From the NCBI RefSeq assembly GCF_025148635.1, contig NZ_CP102269.1, positions 868,001 through 932,000 of the forward strand: a stretch of DNA of 64,000 nt, in the 5' to 3' direction. Positions 62,056 to 64,000 of this stretch are shown here, one piece after another. A program made the translations under genes and the position numbers. Source of the DNA: Butyricimonas virosa. GTDB lineage: Bacteria; Bacteroidota; Bacteroidia; Bacteroidales; Marinifilaceae. The stretch's first letter is position 1. The number at the start of each line of letters is the position of its first letter. The notes below the pieces were generated by a model. That model ran no database searches, was not told the origin of the DNA, and saw only the letters and a program-made list of their open reading frames with translations.

Positions 62056-62592
62056 ATGATGAAACTCATATTATCCCGACACGGGGAAACATTAGAAAAT
62101 CAACAACATATACTCCAGGGCCAACTCCCCGGAACCTTATCTCCATTGGGGATAGCCCAAGCCGAGAGATTGGCGGAGATGCTCCAAGAGGAAACGATTG
62201 ATAACATTGTTTCCAGTGATCTGGCCCGAAGTTATAACACGGCAGTTACTGTCGCCCGGAAACATGGACTAACGCCTCACCAAACTCCCCTCCTGCGGGA
62301 AATGGACTGGGGTATATACACGGGTAAGCGCTTGGATGACGTGGATTGGACCAACCTACCTCCCAGCGTGGAATCCCTAGATGCTCTCTTCCAAAGAGCT
62401 ATCGATTTCATTGCCTATTTAAAAAAGAATTTCTCCGGCCAACAGATAGTGGTTATCGGACACGGAGCATTCAACCGGGCAATTATTGCGTATCTCAACG
62501 GGAAAAAGGCTATTGACATGATCGACCTTCCCATCATGGAAAACACAAGTTGTATACGTTTTACATTAGTGGACGACAACCAAACAGTATAA
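62056..62592 (+). CDS. cobC: Histidine phosphatase, putative alpha-ribazole phosphatase
   Basis: About 178 residues; GTG 62053, ATG 62056 and ATG 62059 are all possible starts. Motif SRHGETLENQQHILQGQLPGTLSPLG with the phospho-histidine in RHGE, then VSSDLARSYNTAV, LLREMDWGIYTGK and VIGHGAFNR. Position at the head of cobC-ATR-cobQ suggests dephosphorylation of the alpha-ribazole moiety, but the RHGE form is also general for phosphoglycerate-mutase-like enzymes; another CobC-like gene is at 39456. Confidence 0.8.
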   Translation: MMKLILSRHGETLENQQHILQGQLPGTLSPLGIAQAERLAEMLQEETIDNIVSSDLARSYNTAVTVARKHGLTPHQTPLLREMDWGIYTGKRLDDVDWTNLPPSVESLDALFQRAIDFIAYLKKNFSGQQIVVIGHGAFNRAIIAYLNGKKAIDMIDLPIMENTSCIRFTLVDDNQTV

Positions 62593-62617
62593 CCCAATTG
62601 AAAATTGAATCTCCACA

Positions 62618-62645
62618 TTTTCAATTTTCAATTTTCAATTTTCAA
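62618..62645. repeat. Four tandem 7-bp repeats (TTTTCAA) just upstream of the ATR gene
   Basis: Exact copies start at 62618, 62625, 62632 and 62639; the ATG of the next gene is at 62651. An inverted form (AATTGAAAATTGAA) lies at about 62596-62609. Confidence 0.75.
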
Positions 62646-62650
62646 TTAAC

Positions 62651-63223
62651 ATGAGAATATACACGAAAGGCGGGGACAAAGGAACAACGGGAATATTCGG
62701 CGGGAGCCGGGTGGATAAAGATGATATTCGTATTGAAACAAACGGGACCCTTGACGAACTGAATGCCACGCTGGGTGTCATTCGAGCCTTATTGGACGAG
62801 AAGGACGAACGGCAAGAAATTCTGGCATACATACAGCGTACGTTAATGATCGTCATGTCACAAGTGGCGACCCCCTCAAACATCCGGGAACAAAACCAGA
62901 ACATCCTACCGGAAGATATAGACCGGTATTGCGAACAACAAATTGACCGCATGAACAGCGAAATGAAACACCCATCCACTCATTTCATTCTGCCGGGCGG
63001 AACGCTAATTTCAGCCCAATGCCACGTGGCCCGCACGATCGCTCGCCGGGCAGAAAGAAGATTGTGTACTCTAAACAAGACAGACGAAGTTCCCCCGCTT
63101 ATCCTGCGATTCGTGAATCGCCTCTCGGACCTCCTATTTACCATGGCCCGCTGGGAAATGGACCAGCAAGGTGCGGAAGAAGAGAGATGGAAAGCATTCC
63201 TTTACAAAAAGAAAAAACAATAA
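62651..63223 (+). CDS. Cob(I)alamin adenosyltransferase, PduO type
   Basis: 190 residues. N-terminal KGGDKGTTGIFGGSRVDKDDIRIETNGTLDELNATLG is the ATP-binding signature of PduO-type ATR; C-terminal VARTIARRAERRL and LRFVNRLSDLLFTMARW are also conserved. It transfers the adenosyl group of ATP to cob(I)alamin/cobinamide. Trimeric helical-bundle family. 58 bp after the phosphatase with a heptamer repeat in front of its start. Confidence 0.95.
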   Translation: MRIYTKGGDKGTTGIFGGSRVDKDDIRIETNGTLDELNATLGVIRALLDEKDERQEILAYIQRTLMIVMSQVATPSNIREQNQNILPEDIDRYCEQQIDRMNSEMKHPSTHFILPGGTLISAQCHVARTIARRAERRLCTLNKTDEVPPLILRFVNRLSDLLFTMARWEMDQQGAEEERWKAFLYKKKKQ

Positions 63224-63248
63224 ACAGCGTTCGCCTTGTGCAGTTGGA

Positions 63249-63278
63249 ATCTAAAATCTAAAATTTAAAATCTAAAAT
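63249..63278. repeat. AT-rich intergenic repeat before cobQ
   Basis: AATCTAAAATCTAAAATTTA and further copies of TCTAAAAT form the gap between the ATR gene and cobQ. Confidence 0.45.
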
Positions 63279-63282
63279 ACAC

Positions 63283-64000
63283 ATGTCTTTTCTTCGTTCA
63301 ATCATGTTTGTCGGGACCTGTTCAGATGCGGGTAAAAGCATCATCAACACGGCATTTTGCCGAATCTTCAAACAAGATGGTTACCACCCGGCCCCTTTCA
63401 AGGCGCAAAATATGTCGCTAAATTCATATTCCACTCCCGACGGGCTGGAAATCGGACGGGCGCAAGCGGTACAGGCTGAGGCGTGTGGCATTACCCCGGA
63501 AAGCGACATGAATCCTGTCCTGCTAAAACCCACAAACGAACAATGCTCGCAGGTCGTACTCAACGGAAAACCAGTCGGGAATATGTCTGCCAGAGAATAC
63601 TTCATGTCCAACAACAAGGCCGAATTATTCAACCAAGCGTACGCTGCCTATGAACGTCTGCAAGTCCGCTACTCGCCCATCGTGCTGGAAGGAGCCGGGA
63701 GTATCTCGGAAATCAACTTGCGGGAAAGAGACATTACGAATATGCGGATGGCATTGCGCACAAATGCCGCCACCTATCTGGTGGCGGACATCGACCGGGG
63801 GGGAGTGTTTGCCTCCGTCTACGGTTCCATCACCCTGCTTTCAGAGGAAGAAAGAAAATTGATCAAAGGAATTATCATCAACAAATTCAGAGGCGACATA
63901 TCCCTCTTCGACGAGGGGAGAAAGATCATCCACGATCTCACGGGTATACCTGTTGTCGGCGTGATTCCCTATTTCAAAGACATTTATATCGAAGAAGAGG
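63283..64000 (+). CDS. cobQ: Cobyric acid synthase (partial, runs off the window)
   Basis: The first 239 residues from ATG 63283 to the window end. P-loop-like MFVGTCSDAGKSIINTAFCRIFKQDG, then FKAQNMSLNSY, EIGRAQAVQAEA, MNPVLLKPT, SPIVLEGAGSISEINL, YLVADIDRGGVFASVYG and GIIINKFRGD: the N-terminal synthetase domain of CobQ/CbiP. It amidates the corrin ring side chains using glutamine. The glutaminase domain lies beyond the window. Confidence 0.95.
   Translation, partial: MSFLRSIMFVGTCSDAGKSIINTAFCRIFKQDGYHPAPFKAQNMSLNSYSTPDGLEIGRAQAVQAEACGITPESDMNPVLLKPTNEQCSQVVLNGKPVGNMSAREYFMSNNKAELFNQAYAAYERLQVRYSPIVLEGAGSISEINLRERDITNMRMALRTNAATYLVADIDRGGVFASVYGSITLLSEEERKLIKGIIINKFRGDISLFDEGRKIIHDLTGIPVVGVIPYFKDIYIEEE

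Overview
The window looks like Bacteroidales chromosome, most plausibly an Odoribacteraceae member such as Butyricimonas or Odoribacter (inference). The signs are SusC/SusD pairs with DUF4843 and PKD-like lipoproteins, a FecR/ECF-sigma pair, a Mfa/Fim-type fimbrial operon, many lipoproteins with short lipoboxes, and promoters of the Bacteroidota form TAnnTTTG with an upstream TTTG. No rRNA, tRNA, CRISPR array, intact insertion sequence or prophage was seen.

Layout. 1-1460: 3' end of valS and an unknown lipoprotein. 1503-10395 (minus): an efflux operon with TolC-like channel, lipoprotein adaptor and two different RND permeases; the first permease is broken by a frameshift. 10424-18843 (minus): an unusual cell-envelope cluster with an O-antigen-ligase-like membrane protein, three beta-propeller proteins, a second-type signal peptidase I, a MauE/DoxX-like membrane protein, a CxxC lipoprotein and a DUF1573 protein. 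It ends at a junction where two genes are truncated against each other. 18915-31320 (minus): a sigma/FecR-controlled SusC/SusD module with DUF4843, PKD-like lipoprotein, a hydrolase lipoprotein and a thioredoxin protein. 31469-39452 (plus): housekeeping genes (M48 protease, cysS, glutamine cyclotransferase, ung, fructose-bisphosphate aldolase, typA). 39456-41198 (minus): a CobC-like phosphatase and a secreted propeller protein. 41623-48661 (minus): a second SusC/SusD/DUF4843/PKD-like module, without its own sigma/FecR. 48897-49094 (minus): a candidate free-standing structured small RNA. 49346-58440 (minus): a fimbrial operon (DUF3575, DUF3868/OmpA, Mfa1-like stalk, Mfa2-like anchor, minor subunit, tip protein); the tip gene is frameshifted. 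58988-64000: the cobalamin nucleotide-loop/salvage cluster, with cobS, cobT, cobU on minus and cobC, ATR, cobQ on plus.

The most interesting feature is upstream of the fimbrial operon. Two inverted copies of a site with core AAACGTTCGTTT flank about 130 bp that holds one well-formed Bacteroidota promoter, which currently points away from the fimbrial genes. This is the arrangement expected of an invertible phase-variation promoter in the OFF state. Other items of note are the small RNA, four 11-bp tandem repeats at 41418-41461, an esterase-like hydrolase fused to a C-terminal FISUMP/DUF1566-like domain, and three damaged loci (RND permease, fimbrial tip, propeller/redox junction). Sequencing error cannot be excluded for the two simple frameshifts.
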